33,107 nt of DNA from Deltaproteobacteria bacterium (lineage in GTDB: Bacteria > Bdellovibrionota_C > UBA2361 > J135): NCBI GenBank assembly GCA_020635175.1, contig JACKAH010000016.1, positions 1-33,107 of the forward strand, given 5' to 3'. Shown piece after piece: positions 6,625 through 15,655 of this stretch; the first letter of the stretch is position 1, and every line of letters begins with the position of its first letter. The notes beneath the pieces are model-generated. The model saw only the letters and a program-made list of their open reading frames with translations. It did no database searches and was not told the DNA's origin. The position numbers were made by a program, and so were the translations under genes.

Positions 6625-9051
6625 ATGTTGATATCACTTGAATGGATTAATGATTTCACAACCCTGCCCAAGATTTCTCCTGAAGAGATCGGTAGAGCAT
6701 TTACTCGACACACTGCTGAAGTCGAAGAGGTTATTGTTCCTGGCAAGGAACTTGATCAAATAGTAATCGCAGAGGTGCTGAGCGCAGAAAAGCATCCTGA
6801 TGCAGATAAACTTAAACTTTGCAAAGTTACTATTGATGGGAAAAGCGAAATAGATGTGGTTTGTGGCGCACCTAACGTTAGAGCAGGACTAAAAGTAGCT
6901 TATGCACCTGTTGGCTCAACCCTTCCCGGAGGATTTGTACTTGAGAAGAAAAAGATCCGTGGTGTTCTCTCAAACGGCATGATCTGTTCTGAGCGTGAGC
7001 TCGGTCTAGGCGAAGATCATGATGGAATTCTTGAACTAGCAGCTGATTTAAAGGTTGGAGCAAAATTCAAGGAAATTCTACAAAAAGACGCTGAGATTGT
7101 GCTTGAGGTAGATAACAAATCATTAACTCATAGGCCTGATCTATGGGGCCATTATGGTATGGCGCGCGAGTTTGCAACAATATACTCAAGCCCGCTAAAA
7201 GATTTCTTCTCTAAAGAATGGAGAGCTGAAGTTGAAGCTCACTATACTGACGAGCAAGCACCGATCACCGTTAAAGTTGAAAGCGACGCCGCTTGCCTTG
7301 GCTACTTTGGACTTTCTGTTAGTAACATTAAGGTTGAACCAAGTCCTGAGTGGATGCAAAAGCGACTTATTGCAGCTGGACTTAGACCGATAAATAATAT
7401 GGTTGATATCGGCAATTACGTAATGCTTGAGCTTGGCCAGCCACTGCATATGTTTGACCGCTCAAAAATCTCAGGCAAACAGATCATAGTTAAACGTGTG
7501 AGCGACAAACAGAACTTTGAAGCTCTGGACGAATCAGTTGTAGAACTCCACCCTGGTGATACTGTTGTAGCCGATCAAAATCAGGCACTTGTAGTTGGTG
7601 GAATCATTGGTGGTACTAACTCAGGAATTGCTGATGATACAAAAGACATTTTCATAGAGGCAGCAAATTGGAATGCAGCTGAGATACGAAGGCTTTCAAC
7701 CAGAATTGGAATCCGCACGGATTCTTCTCAGAGGTTTGAAAAATCTTTAGATACGCTACAAACTGACAAGGCGGTACTTAGAGCAGCTGAACTCGTACTG
7801 AAACTCTGTCCAGATGCTAAAGTTGTAGGCAAGCTACAGTATGATGGCCCAGATCTAAGTCAGACTAAGGCTTTGACGATAGAAACTGAAGTTGCTGCAT
7901 TTTCAGAGCTGCTTGGAGTTGAAGTCAACAAGGAACAGATCTGCACGACCCTTGAGAGTATTGGATTTAAAACCACCCCTAATGGAGACAAGCTAAGCGT
8001 TGTCGTCCCATCTTATCGCGCCACAAAAGATGTAGAGATGGAAGTAGATTTAATCGAGGAGGTCGGACGTTTCATCGGGTACGATAACATTGAGCCAAAA
8101 TCACCAAGAGTTGAACTTGCTCCAACTAGGCTTTCAAAGGAAAAGCAGCTCTTTCGTAAAGTTCAAGATTTTATGGTAATGCGAGCGCATGCCCTTGAGG
8201 TATTTACCTATCCTTTAACAAGTGAGAAAGCACTTACTAAAGCTGCATGGCCAAATTCTGATCAATGCTTAAAGCTCAAGAACGCGCTTAGCTCTGATTC
8301 TGAATTAATGCGCCCCTCTATGTTACCCTCAATGTTAGAGGCAATTGCACTTAACCAAAAACAGTACCAATCATTTAGAATGTTCGAGATTGGCAGAGCA
8401 TATTTACCAAAAGATAAAAATTTCTCAGAAGAAAGAACTCATTTGGCACTCGTGCTATATAGTAGAGATAAAAATCAATACATTGAGACGGTAAATATTA
8501 CTGAGAACTTTTTGCAGTTCTGCAACATGCCTGCGGCTCTTTTGATGCACTCAGCCAAGCTGAGCAATCCTGTAGTCCCAGTTGAGTGGCCTGGTGCTCA
8601 TCCAATTGAATACCAACACATAAAGTTAATGGGCAAAAACCAAGGTGCTGTGCTGTCACTTCACCCCTCACTACTTCAAGCATACAAGATTAAAGGCTAT
8701 GCTTCGATTTGCTTACTAGATGTAACAGATTTTGTTTCTGCAAGTCTTAAAGATAAGCTCAAATTTACCCCCATCTCAAAATATCCTTCAGCGTCTTTTG
8801 ACTGTACTGTTTTAACAGGCAAACGTGACGAAGTTCAGAGATTAATAGATCTGGTAAGAGCTATCGGAATCAAAGAGATTGTTGATGTTAAAATTGTTAC
8901 CTGCTTTGATCTCAGCGCAGAGGATAATGCCGTTACTGTTAGGACGACTTTCCATCATCCTGAGAAAACGCTCTCTGGAGACTTTTTAAAAGATGCAGAG
9001 ACAAAAATTATTGAACAACTCGCTAATGCTGGATTTTTCCTAAAATCCTAG
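6625..9051 (+). CDS. pheT: Phenylalanine-tRNA ligase beta subunit
   Basis: 808 aa, full bacterial length. Domains run in the expected order: the N-terminal EMAP/OB-type tRNA-binding domain (about 40-150, VVCGAPNVRAGLKVAYAP), B1/B5 regions, the B3/B4 editing domain (about 210-390, with DIGNYVMLELGQPLHMFD and GIIGG), a degenerate class II core (about 470-690, VEMEVDLIEEVGRFIGYDNI and FEIGRAYL), and the C-terminal ferredoxin-fold anticodon-binding domain (about 715-808, ISKYPSASFDCTVL). It forms the tetramer with PheS and hydrolyses mischarged Tyr-tRNA-Phe. The last 4 bases overlap the convergent DUF445 gene. Confidence 0.97.
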   Translation: MLISLEWINDFTTLPKISPEEIGRAFTRHTAEVEEVIVPGKELDQIVIAEVLSAEKHPDADKLKLCKVTIDGKSEIDVVCGAPNVRAGLKVAYAPVGSTLPGGFVLEKKKIRGVLSNGMICSERELGLGEDHDGILELAADLKVGAKFKEILQKDAEIVLEVDNKSLTHRPDLWGHYGMAREFATIYSSPLKDFFSKEWRAEVEAHYTDEQAPITVKVESDAACLGYFGLSVSNIKVEPSPEWMQKRLIAAGLRPINNMVDIGNYVMLELGQPLHMFDRSKISGKQIIVKRVSDKQNFEALDESVVELHPGDTVVADQNQALVVGGIIGGTNSGIADDTKDIFIEAANWNAAEIRRLSTRIGIRTDSSQRFEKSLDTLQTDKAVLRAAELVLKLCPDAKVVGKLQYDGPDLSQTKALTIETEVAAFSELLGVEVNKEQICTTLESIGFKTTPNGDKLSVVVPSYRATKDVEMEVDLIEEVGRFIGYDNIEPKSPRVELAPTRLSKEKQLFRKVQDFMVMRAHALEVFTYPLTSEKALTKAAWPNSDQCLKLKNALSSDSELMRPSMLPSMLEAIALNQKQYQSFRMFEIGRAYLPKDKNFSEERTHLALVLYSRDKNQYIETVNITENFLQFCNMPAALLMHSAKLSNPVVPVEWPGAHPIEYQHIKLMGKNQGAVLSLHPSLLQAYKIKGYASICLLDVTDFVSASLKDKLKFTPISKYPSASFDCTVLTGKRDEVQRLIDLVRAIGIKEIVDVKIVTCFDLSAEDNAVTVRTTFHHPEKTLSGDFLKDAETKIIEQLANAGFFLKS

Positions 9052-9779
9052 AGAAAGCTTGCCAATAGACCAATAAAACCGCCAAAGACTCCGCCCCACA
9101 CGACAAGCCACCCGAGGTGTTTGTGGATCATCTCCTGCACAAGCTCTTTGACCATTTGAGGAGTTAATTCATCTAGTCTTCGACTTACGATCTCTTCAAT
9201 TTGCACTAAAAGTTTATCAGTTAAATCTCCCCCTCCCAGCGAGCTAGCAATCTTAGCTCTAAAGCCCTCAGATTGAGTAACATCATCGATAAACTCTCTC
9301 ATTTTTTTTATGAAAGGCTCCTTTAGTGGTGAAAGCGCATCCTCACCTCCAAACATGGCAAGCATTCCACCTAAAGGTGAACTTTTAACAACATCAATTA
9401 GCCCCTTAAAGGCTTTTTGAAAATCTACGAGCTCAGTTAATTTATGTAGGGGTTGACCGGAAGTACTATCCTTTAAAAATCGTTCCAGGTTTTCTTTAGT
9501 AAAAAACTGATTCATCACCAGATGTCGAATACCTGACTTAAACTCCTCAAAGCGATTAGGCACAACTCCAGAACCATATAGAAATGGAACTTTTTCAAAT
9601 AACATATAAACAGCAAGCCAATTTGTAATTGCGCCACTTAAAGCAAATAGACCAATGTTTAATATCTGATCAGGATAGTATGGAGAGACAAAACCCACCC
9701 CAACGATCAGCAATGAGATGAAGTTCGTAATAAAACTTTTACCTTGGATTTTCTCTGAGAGGTTCATAGATACAATCAC
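9048..9779 (-). CDS. DUF445 family membrane protein
   Basis: 243 aa from a GTG at 9779, or 239 aa from ATG 9767 (MNLSEKIQG). Two hydrophobic segments near the N-terminus (about residues 18-65) contain the family hallmark GAITNWLAVYMLFEK, a long soluble helical middle part follows (FKSGIRHLVMNQFFTKENLERFL and onward), and a last membrane helix sits at the C-terminus (WLVVWGGVFGGFIGLLASF). The function of DUF445 proteins is not established. The gene converges with pheT, overlapping it by 4 bases. Confidence 0.85.
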   Translation of the reverse strand: MIVSMNLSEKIQGKSFITNFISLLIVGVGFVSPYYPDQILNIGLFALSGAITNWLAVYMLFEKVPFLYGSGVVPNRFEEFKSGIRHLVMNQFFTKENLERFLKDSTSGQPLHKLTELVDFQKAFKGLIDVVKSSPLGGMLAMFGGEDALSPLKEPFIKKMREFIDDVTQSEGFRAKIASSLGGGDLTDKLLVQIEEIVSRRLDELTPQMVKELVQEMIHKHLGWLVVWGGVFGGFIGLLASFL

Positions 9780-9845
9780 TTAACTTTAAGCCATATATGT
9801 ATACTAGCTAAAGTTTAACAGTAGCAAAAGTACTGAGACCCTCGA

Positions 9846-10562
9846 TTAGAAATTCTTTTTGGTAGTATAAGTAATCTTGGACTTCTTGCTTTCGTCCTTT
9901 GTCTGATCGACTTTTTCCTCTTCTGCTTTCTTGCGTTTTTTGCCGATGACATCTTTTGGTGCCGGAACTCTCTCAAGCTTTCTAACAGCTAGCTTATAAT
10001 ACTCTTCATCAAGAGATTCACACAGAGAACTTAGTGTCTGAGCAGTTTCAATTAAGCGCTTACGTTCCTTACCTGTTGGTTTCTCGAGAGCCATCTTGAG
10101 TGCTATCTCATCAATCAGAGAAAGCGCTCCATCTAAAAGAAACCCTGCAGCAGAACGTTCTTCAGGACCTTTTCCAGTTGCCTTGTTAAGTGCCACTACC
10201 TTAACTAGTTCAGAGATATCTGAGATTGAATAAGGAGAGCACAAGATGCCATTAAAACCATTTAGATAGCTTTGAGCAATAAATGATCTGTCGTTATCTT
10301 TACCTTGTATTACAAGAACCGAAGAGAAAACTTTCTTACCCTGTTTTTCTTTTGCTTCTTTTAAGAAGTCTTTAATTTTTTCGTGATCAAGTGAGCTTGA
10401 CAAAAAGATATACTGAAAATGGCTTTTTTCTCCTATCTCTTTTAATCCAAGAGAACATGAATCTACAGAGATGATCTCAGCTCTAGGCGCAGCTTTAGTG
10501 GCAGCCTGTTTCAAGCGAATACGACTATTATTGTCTCCATCAACAATTAGTACGCGAACCAC
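9846..10562 (-). CDS. Pseudo-receiver domain protein with basic C-terminal tail
   Basis: About 238 aa from GTG 10562 (a TTG at 10580 would add six residues); AGGGGA upstream is the ribosome site. Residues 1 to about 120 follow the CheY-like receiver pattern: the first strand VRVLIVDGDNN with acidic residues, then QYIFLSSSLDHEK where the phospho-accepting Asp should sit but Ser is found, and ILCSPYS where the conserved Lys of KP is Ser. It probably cannot be phosphorylated in the normal way. The rest is helical and ends in a Lys-rich tail (KKRKKAEEEK, KKSKITYTTKKNF) that might bind nucleic acid or another acidic partner. No output domain or histidine kinase is visible nearby. Confidence 0.7.
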   Translation of the reverse strand: MVRVLIVDGDNNSRIRLKQAATKAAPRAEIISVDSCSLGLKEIGEKSHFQYIFLSSSLDHEKIKDFLKEAKEKQGKKVFSSVLVIQGKDNDRSFIAQSYLNGFNGILCSPYSISDISELVKVVALNKATGKGPEERSAAGFLLDGALSLIDEIALKMALEKPTGKERKRLIETAQTLSSLCESLDEEYYKLAVRKLERVPAPKDVIGKKRKKAEEEKVDQTKDESKKSKITYTTKKNF

Positions 10563-10709
10563 AAAACCTATTCCCCTCAATCTCTCAATATAATGTGGTA
10601 ATTAAATAGATTATACCAATTACAGAAATCGGCAGTTTTAAAACTAAACTTGACGTATGAAACAGAAGGATTTAATGAATAAATTCAATTAGCTTGAAGC
10701 TAAGAAACC

Positions 10710-11261
10710 CTAATTACTACAGTTATTGACATCAAAGAAGTGAAATGAATTTGGTCTTCTGAGCCTAACCTTATCTCCCCGTGCAGATACGAAATCTACA
10801 ACGAATTTTCCCTTAACGTAGCCATCAGGAAGCTCAGTGGCGCCATCATTAAACCGTTTTCCACCGCTGGTTGAATAAGCTATCAGCGTCTGAATAACCC
10901 CTTCATTCCCCGGCTCGATTCTAGTTTCACCATATGCAGCACCCTTAAATCGATATAGTACTGAGCCTGATTGTTTCAAGACAAACTTTAGTTTCTTAAC
11001 AGAAATTGCTGTACTTGTATTGTTTCTAATAGTCAGCGATGCCGTAGTAATCGAGGCAAAAGGCTCATCTTGGTCCTCTTCGCAGACCCCCTGAGTTGTA
11101 TCAATTACTAGGCTGGCTTCTTCGCTATTTAATGGATTATCAAAAATCTGAAGATCGGTTACACGTATAAGATTTGTATTTAGATCTGCGTGCGCTCGCA
11201 GAGCACATAAAAAGATGATTACAAACCAAAGCAGCGCAAGACCACGCACACCAACTCCCAT
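10710..11261 (-). CDS. Secreted hypothetical protein
   Basis: 183 aa, not recognised. An N-terminal signal peptide (LALLWFVIIFLCALRAHA, about residues 8-25) predicts export. The mature part is beta-rich with alternating polar and apolar stretches (ASLTIRNNTSTAISVKKLKFVLKQ, GKFVVDFVSARGDKVRL), like an immunoglobulin-type or CARDB-like sandwich, and contains two cysteines (C in GVCEED and in NNCSN at the end) that could pair. Ribosome site AGAGGT lies 8 bases before the ATG. It stands alone between the pseudo-receiver and glycosyltransferase genes on the same strand, with about 85-130 base gaps. Confidence 0.65.
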   Translation of the reverse strand: MGVGVRGLALLWFVIIFLCALRAHADLNTNLIRVTDLQIFDNPLNSEEASLVIDTTQGVCEEDQDEPFASITTASLTIRNNTSTAISVKKLKFVLKQSGSVLYRFKGAAYGETRIEPGNEGVIQTLIAYSTSGGKRFNDGATELPDGYVKGKFVVDFVSARGDKVRLRRPNSFHFFDVNNCSN

Positions 11262-11346
11262 AAACTGGACCTCTATCTAAACTCACAATTTCACCTATAA
11301 AGATCGTGAGAGATCCGAGTCAGCTTAATGAAAGGGCTCTAATTTC

Positions 11347-12159
11347 TTAACTATTTGATTTTTCAGATACTATAAAGTGCTGCAACGGTAACGGTAAAGC
11401 AGCTAGGTCCTCAGGAACTGCCTGTTGGTATTGTTCAGGGGTAACAGGATGAAGGTTCTGCATCTGAGGCGTCCAACGTTTCCAGATGTTTTCATACCAG
11501 TTTTGTATAAACTCAGGAGCATGCGAATTCGTCTCAAGTTTTCGCTGCATGTACTGATCATCTCTGGCGTATGAGAGATGATAACAAATCCCCACTTCTG
11601 GTGGTATAATCACACCATTGTATTCCCCATCAGTCTCTATTATTCCCTGCTCTGTTCTCTTGACTGCAGTGGTACCATGTCGAATCGCATTAAACTGAAA
11701 GCTATCTGTTTTTACACAAATTACTGGGCGATAACCTTCTCTAGGCCAAATCTTGAAATAATCCTTACTCCAATATGTGTTCCATTCAATATGAAATGCT
11801 GAAAATTGCGGACAAATCTTAATAAATTGAATTATACGTTCAAATTCATGCTGATGATAAAGCTCATCTGTATCTATGAGAAAATAATAATCGATACCTT
11901 CTTTATAAAATAGTTCCAACCCGTAGTTTCTTTGAACAACCTCATTATCCCAATCTCCAAAATGAAGCTCGAACTTAGGATTTCTAGCGCAAAGTTTTTT
12001 TACATGTTCGATTGTTTTAGAGTTATCGCTTTTTTTCCCATTCCAAGGGATGTTACTTATCAGAAAAATAACCTTATCAAGATATTTTTCGACGCACTGC
12101 AATGAAAGATCCAAGTACTCATGGTCATCGTATAAGCAGTAACATGCGCCAAATTTCAT
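11347..12159 (-). CDS. Glycosyltransferase family 2-like protein
   Basis: 270 aa from ATG 12159, preceded by CAAGGTATAG. The pattern is GT-A: an N-terminal strand (FGACYCLYDDHEYLDLSLQ), a second strand DKVIFLIS, and a DxD-type motif in YYFLIDTDELYHQ at about residues 113-124 that would bind the metal and sugar nucleotide. GDWDNEVVQRNYGL is also typical of this family, where N-Y-G positions the donor. The acceptor is unknown. No signal peptide, transmembrane helix or other polysaccharide gene is adjacent; the methyltransferase at 14121 might act in the same surface-glycan context, but that is speculative. Confidence 0.75.
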   Translation of the reverse strand: MKFGACYCLYDDHEYLDLSLQCVEKYLDKVIFLISNIPWNGKKSDNSKTIEHVKKLCARNPKFELHFGDWDNEVVQRNYGLELFYKEGIDYYFLIDTDELYHQHEFERIIQFIKICPQFSAFHIEWNTYWSKDYFKIWPREGYRPVICVKTDSFQFNAIRHGTTAVKRTEQGIIETDGEYNGVIIPPEVGICYHLSYARDDQYMQRKLETNSHAPEFIQNWYENIWKRWTPQMQNLHPVTPEQYQQAVPEDLAALPLPLQHFIVSEKSNS

Positions 12160-12443
12160 CAACTATACCTTGCTATATCTTAAATAACTCCGATCTTTTA
12201 GATGCCCGCGGCATACTAATTGCTGCACTTAAATTATCGGGTTTTTTGAGCAAGCAGTCTGCTCATAGCGAATACACTTTTAGACAAAAAAGTGCGGAAT
12301 TTTAAATAGTTAGCGGATTGCCGACAGATAAAAGCTGTTGAAATTATTGCGGTGCATATGGAATATAAATTCACAAGCACCCACGAAAATTGAGATTACG
12401 CGTTTGTCCGAATGTTTATTAGTTTACGATGCGAGGACAAACT

Positions 12444-12719
12444 ATGGTCAAGAAAATACTTAGGGGCTTTGAAGAAGAGCAAAGAAATGATGGCATTTTA
12501 GCCGAAACCCAACTACTGGAATTAGACAGCGATGTTTCAGAGGAAGAGTTTTGGGAAAGTCTGCTAGAGATGGATCCGAACCCAAACCTACTTGTGTCTC
12601 AACGACACGAAATTAGACAGCATGTAATGCGAATAGAAGGTTACTTAGAAGACAGACTATCTGAGTGCCGCAGCGAAAGGAAGAAACGTAAACGCTTAGA
12701 GCACTTAAAACAGATCTAG
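12444..12719 (+). CDS. Small hypothetical protein with charged C-terminus
   Basis: 91 aa from ATG 12444, chosen because GAGG stands 7 bases before it; the ATG at 12429 contains that ribosome site. Not recognised. The N-terminal half is acidic (LLELDSDVSEEEFWESLLEMD). The C-terminal half is a long predicted helix rich in Arg, Lys and Glu (RHEIRQHVMRIEGYLEDRLSECRSERKKRKRLEHL) that could be a coiled coil or contact nucleic acid. It runs on the plus strand against its larger neighbours and is followed after about 125 bases by another small plus-strand gene. Confidence 0.5.
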   Translation: MVKKILRGFEEEQRNDGILAETQLLELDSDVSEEEFWESLLEMDPNPNLLVSQRHEIRQHVMRIEGYLEDRLSECRSERKKRKRLEHLKQI

Positions 12720-12781
12720 GCTTAGTACTAGCAATTTTTCGTACTTCTACTCACCTAAGGGTATTACTCAAATATCCTGCT

Positions 12782-12795
12782 TTACCTTGAGGTAA
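12782..12795. promoter_or_regulatory. Palindrome upstream of the Cys-rich small gene
   Basis: TTACCTTGAGGTAA is a 6-2-6 inverted repeat about 50 bases before the GTG of the small gene at 12844. Such a dyad is a plausible operator for a dimeric regulator, including MerR-like metal sensors, which would suit the cysteines in the product. No regulator gene is adjacent. Confidence 0.35.
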
Positions 12796-12843
12796 TCTCT
12801 ACCGATATTACATTCATCTAATAATCTCTGGTGAGAATACAAA

Positions 12844-13056
12844 GTGAAAGACGGCGAAAGAAAAGCATTGTCACAAGTCGAAGAAGTTGAACAGGTAGAT
12901 TGCTGTGGAAACGAGAATTGCACAGAGAAAAATTGTCGACCTGTTAGTTCTCTATTAGAGAATCAGCCAGCGTTAAAGCTAAAGAATCCAAGAATAAATT
13001 CAACTGCTATTGCTAGATTTGCTGAAAAGTCAAAGGCTAAGAAGAAGCAAGACTAG
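12844..13056 (+). CDS. Small Cys-rich hypothetical protein
   Basis: 70 aa from a GTG start with GGTGAG upstream at proper spacing. The N-terminal third contains a CCGNENCTEKNC cluster (four Cys in about 12 residues) that could bind zinc or another thiophilic metal. The C-terminal part is basic (RFAEKSKAKKKQD). No family is recognised. A palindrome lies in its upstream region and a strong hairpin starts at its stop codon, which together make it look like an independent transcription unit. The small size keeps confidence moderate. Confidence 0.5.
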   Translation: MKDGERKALSQVEEVEQVDCCGNENCTEKNCRPVSSLLENQPALKLKNPRINSTAIARFAEKSKAKKKQD

Positions 13057-13089
13057 CGCAACACAGGTCCTACAAAACCTGTATTGCGC
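13056..13089. terminator. Bidirectional terminator-like hairpin between convergent genes
   Basis: GCGCAACACAGGT (13056-13068) pairs with ACCTGTATTGCGC (13077-13089) with one mismatch and an eight-base loop. It lies between the ends of the small plus-strand gene and the minus-strand barrel protein gene at 13103, so it can serve both. There is no long T-run on either side. Confidence 0.6.
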
Positions 13090-13102
13090 ATTAGGATATG
13101 AA

Positions 13103-13969
13103 TTAGAGATCAAAAGACCAGATTAAGTCAGTTGTTACTCTCCAATCAAAAAGGTTTGAACCAGCACCATCAGTTAATGGATGTTGATAAGCGATACCTG
13201 CATCAAGAGCATCTGAGAAACGATATCTCGCGCCAACAGCTCCTGTAACAAGCGTTTTTCCATCAGACGCAGATGCTCCAAACTGGAAGTAATCCGCACC
13301 TTCATCCGCGATACCTAATCTAGTACCTGCATCAATTACATGCACTAGACCCAACTCAAGTACTGGATAAAATCCATTGAAGTTTCTGCTGAGGTGAAGA
13401 TCAACATCTAATAGAGCACTATCGGCGCTATCTAGAGGCAATCTAGCACCTGCTCCAGCCATCAAGTTAAAATCACCGATAGCAACTGCTCCACTTAGAA
13501 ATGGGTTTACAAACCCATCACCTTCTCCTTGGAAAACATCATCGTCCCCAACAGGAATTTCGTATCTAAAGCCAACTGTTGCAATCTCTCCCTCTTCAGA
13601 GTCACGGTGTACCACATATTTCACACCAGCAGTAATATTACCAAAGCCAGACTCATCAGACAGAACGGCATCAGGATTAAGATCAACGTAACCATCTTTT
13701 GTGGCTATAATCGCTAAATCCTCATTTACTGCATACCTAAGCTGTAAAGCATAAATGCGAACATCACCACCAGTAGTAATGAAATCATCACTTATTTCAT
13801 GGTGTAGAAATATCGCACGTGCTTCTGTATTAGGTCTTGGATCTTCAAAGTTTACAGGATTTGTAATAGGTGAAATCATATCATCGATCCTATCAGCTTT
13901 AGCTTCTGGCGAGCTCAAAACTATTGAGGCGACTACGATCCCAACTAGTGAGAAAAATATCTTCTTCAT
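13103..13969 (-). CDS. Probable outer-membrane beta-barrel protein
   Basis: 288 aa with a signal peptide (about residues 1-25, ending SPEAKA). The mature chain alternates hydrophobic and polar residues in strand-length units joined by short acidic turns (VRIYALQLRYAV, ITAGVKYVVHR, ATVGFRYEIPV, FNLMAGAGARLPL, VTGAVGARYRF, LDAGIAYQHPL), as in eight- to twelve-stranded porin-like or MetA-pathway barrel proteins. The C-terminus WSFDL is close to, but not, a classical terminal Phe. A GGAG ribosome site precedes the ATG. Transport specificity cannot be inferred. It ends 13 bases from a bidirectional terminator. Confidence 0.65.
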   Translation of the reverse strand: MKKIFFSLVGIVVASIVLSSPEAKADRIDDMISPITNPVNFEDPRPNTEARAIFLHHEISDDFITTGGDVRIYALQLRYAVNEDLAIIATKDGYVDLNPDAVLSDESGFGNITAGVKYVVHRDSEEGEIATVGFRYEIPVGDDDVFQGEGDGFVNPFLSGAVAIGDFNLMAGAGARLPLDSADSALLDVDLHLSRNFNGFYPVLELGLVHVIDAGTRLGIADEGADYFQFGASASDGKTLVTGAVGARYRFSDALDAGIAYQHPLTDGAGSNLFDWRVTTDLIWSFDL

Positions 13970-14120
13970 TGCCTACTCCATTTTCAATTAAAGAAACATG
14001 CAACTATGTAATAACCACGAGTTTGCCGAAGGTAAATAGCAGATCGACAATATTTTTGAGTTTTTCTAGGTAGTTACTTGAGCAAAACGATCAAGTATTA
14101 CGCTGTAATCGACTAAGCAA

Positions 14121-15068
14121 TTACTTTTGCAATGATTTTCTAAGCGCAAAGATTATTCGCTCCGCATCACGTGCATACTGTCCATAGAAATTAATAATCT
14201 TCTCATAGGTCTGAAGCGCAGAATGAAGGTTACCTTCCTGAATTAATCTAGAGCCAAGTGACATCATTAATTGGCATTCAAGTGGAGCATCATCCCAAGC
14301 TGCAGCTACCTGAATTTCAGGATGAAATCTTAAATGTGCAGCAATTTCCTCTCTGTCTGCAAGTGGTTCGCGCTGTCGACGCAAAGTCACGATTGATGGA
14401 ATCTGTTCACCTTGAGGGGTAACGATAGTTTCAGCTAACTCAAAACGCTGAACATCCGTAACTTTAAGTCCTGCAAGTCTAACTGCTCTTTTCAAGCATC
14501 CTTGGTCATAGCAGCGAATGGCTAAACTATCAGCCTCAACAGTTTCTGATTCGGTGCCCAAGTACAATTGCAATCGACAGATGCCGTTTTCTTTTATGAC
14601 TCTACAGATCTCCATCAGATATCCAGCAAACATACGCGAAGAGATGTGGCTCAGTGTTGCAAAGGAATAGACAAAATCAACTGAATTGTCACTAACATCT
14701 TCTAGTTGATATCCATCATTCTTAATGAAATAAACATTAGAAGTATCTGATAGCAGTTGGTGGGCTTTGTTAATTGCATTGTTAGAGATATCTACCGCGA
14801 TAACCGATTCAAAGATGTTTTTGCTTTGCTGCAGCAAACGACCGACTCCACAACCTATCTCCAAGGCACACTTCCCCTTGAACTCGGCTAAGGCAAGTCC
14901 TTCTGTAAGATATTCAAAATCTCTCTTACCTGTCTCGAACATCGCATTGTCATTCTCAAAACCATCACTCATCCAAAAGCGATAATCTTGTGAAATTCGT
15001 CTGTCCCAGGCACGTCGCAAACAATAAGAGAGGTGAATAATTGCTGTTTGCTCTTGTTCGCTCCCCAT
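14121..15068 (-). CDS. SAM-dependent methyltransferase with C-terminal helical repeat
   Basis: 315 aa from ATG 15068 (GTG 15071 is the alternative). Motif I CALEIGCGVGRLL at about residues 73-85 binds S-adenosylmethionine, followed by AVDISNNAINKAH (acidic loop for the ribose) and VDFVYSFATLSHI (motif II/III), as in Methyltransf_11/25 class I enzymes. After the catalytic domain the last about 90 residues contain a TPR-like helix pair (GNLHSALQTYEKIINFYGQYARDAERI) that may recruit a partner. The substrate is unknown. The glycosyltransferase at 11347 is on the same strand but separated by three other genes. Confidence 0.8.
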   Translation of the reverse strand: MGSEQEQTAIIHLSYCLRRAWDRRISQDYRFWMSDGFENDNAMFETGKRDFEYLTEGLALAEFKGKCALEIGCGVGRLLQQSKNIFESVIAVDISNNAINKAHQLLSDTSNVYFIKNDGYQLEDVSDNSVDFVYSFATLSHISSRMFAGYLMEICRVIKENGICRLQLYLGTESETVEADSLAIRCYDQGCLKRAVRLAGLKVTDVQRFELAETIVTPQGEQIPSIVTLRRQREPLADREEIAAHLRFHPEIQVAAAWDDAPLECQLMMSLGSRLIQEGNLHSALQTYEKIINFYGQYARDAERIIFALRKSLQK

Positions 15069-15178
15069 CACGATTTAGATGCAGAGAGGGTTTTGAATGT
15101 TCTAAACGAATAGAAATATAAGCTATTGAAATAACTACGTAATCCTACAGCAAGTGCTTGCTATTTTGCAAAAAGACT

Positions 15179-15655
15179 CTATCCGAATCTAGTACAAACA
15201 TTACCAGTTTGACCATTTGGAGCTTCAAAAACATATTCGTCTGTACCCAATAGGCATGTCACAACGACCTCTCCTACTGACGAACACTTAAAGTTCGCTC
15301 TCCATGTTTGACGATTTCCGTTAGCAAAACAACTAAACGGAATATGTGTCCACTCCTGATCGTTAATACAAATTAGATCTGCAGTTGTTCCATCATCCTT
15401 TGAAACCCTACAGCTATCAAACTGTTCAGTATACTTAGCACTGAATAAAACTACCATATTTCCGGCTCCAGAAGCTGTTAGGTCGCTAACTGGCTTATAT
15501 AGATTACCATCCGTTCCAAAATAGTCCCGAGTTACAACCTTCTCAACAATTGGATCACTTGCAGAGCTACTTGAAGTGGAATCAAGCCCTGTAGAACCAG
15601 CCCCACCACCGCAAGCAATTAATGTGGATAGAATGAACAAACTGATTAGTCTCAT
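15179..15655 (-). CDS. Small lipoprotein of unknown function
   Basis: 158 aa from ATG 15655; GGGAG 6 bases upstream decides this start over ATG 15673. The signal MRLISLFILSTLIAC ends in a lipobox (LIAC) followed by a GGGAG linker, so the protein is lipidated. The mature part contains six further Cys in a compact region (CRVSKDD, CINDQ, CFANGN, CSSVGE, CLLGTDE, CTRFG), suggesting up to three disulfides. No family is recognised. The general layout, short linker then a cysteine-containing beta domain ending in a Cys, recalls the C-terminal part of the collagen-like protein at 25069, without clear sequence identity. Confidence 0.65.
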   Translation of the reverse strand: MRLISLFILSTLIACGGGAGSTGLDSTSSSSASDPIVEKVVTRDYFGTDGNLYKPVSDLTASGAGNMVVLFSAKYTEQFDSCRVSKDDGTTADLICINDQEWTHIPFSCFANGNRQTWRANFKCSSVGEVVVTCLLGTDEYVFEAPNGQTGNVCTRFG

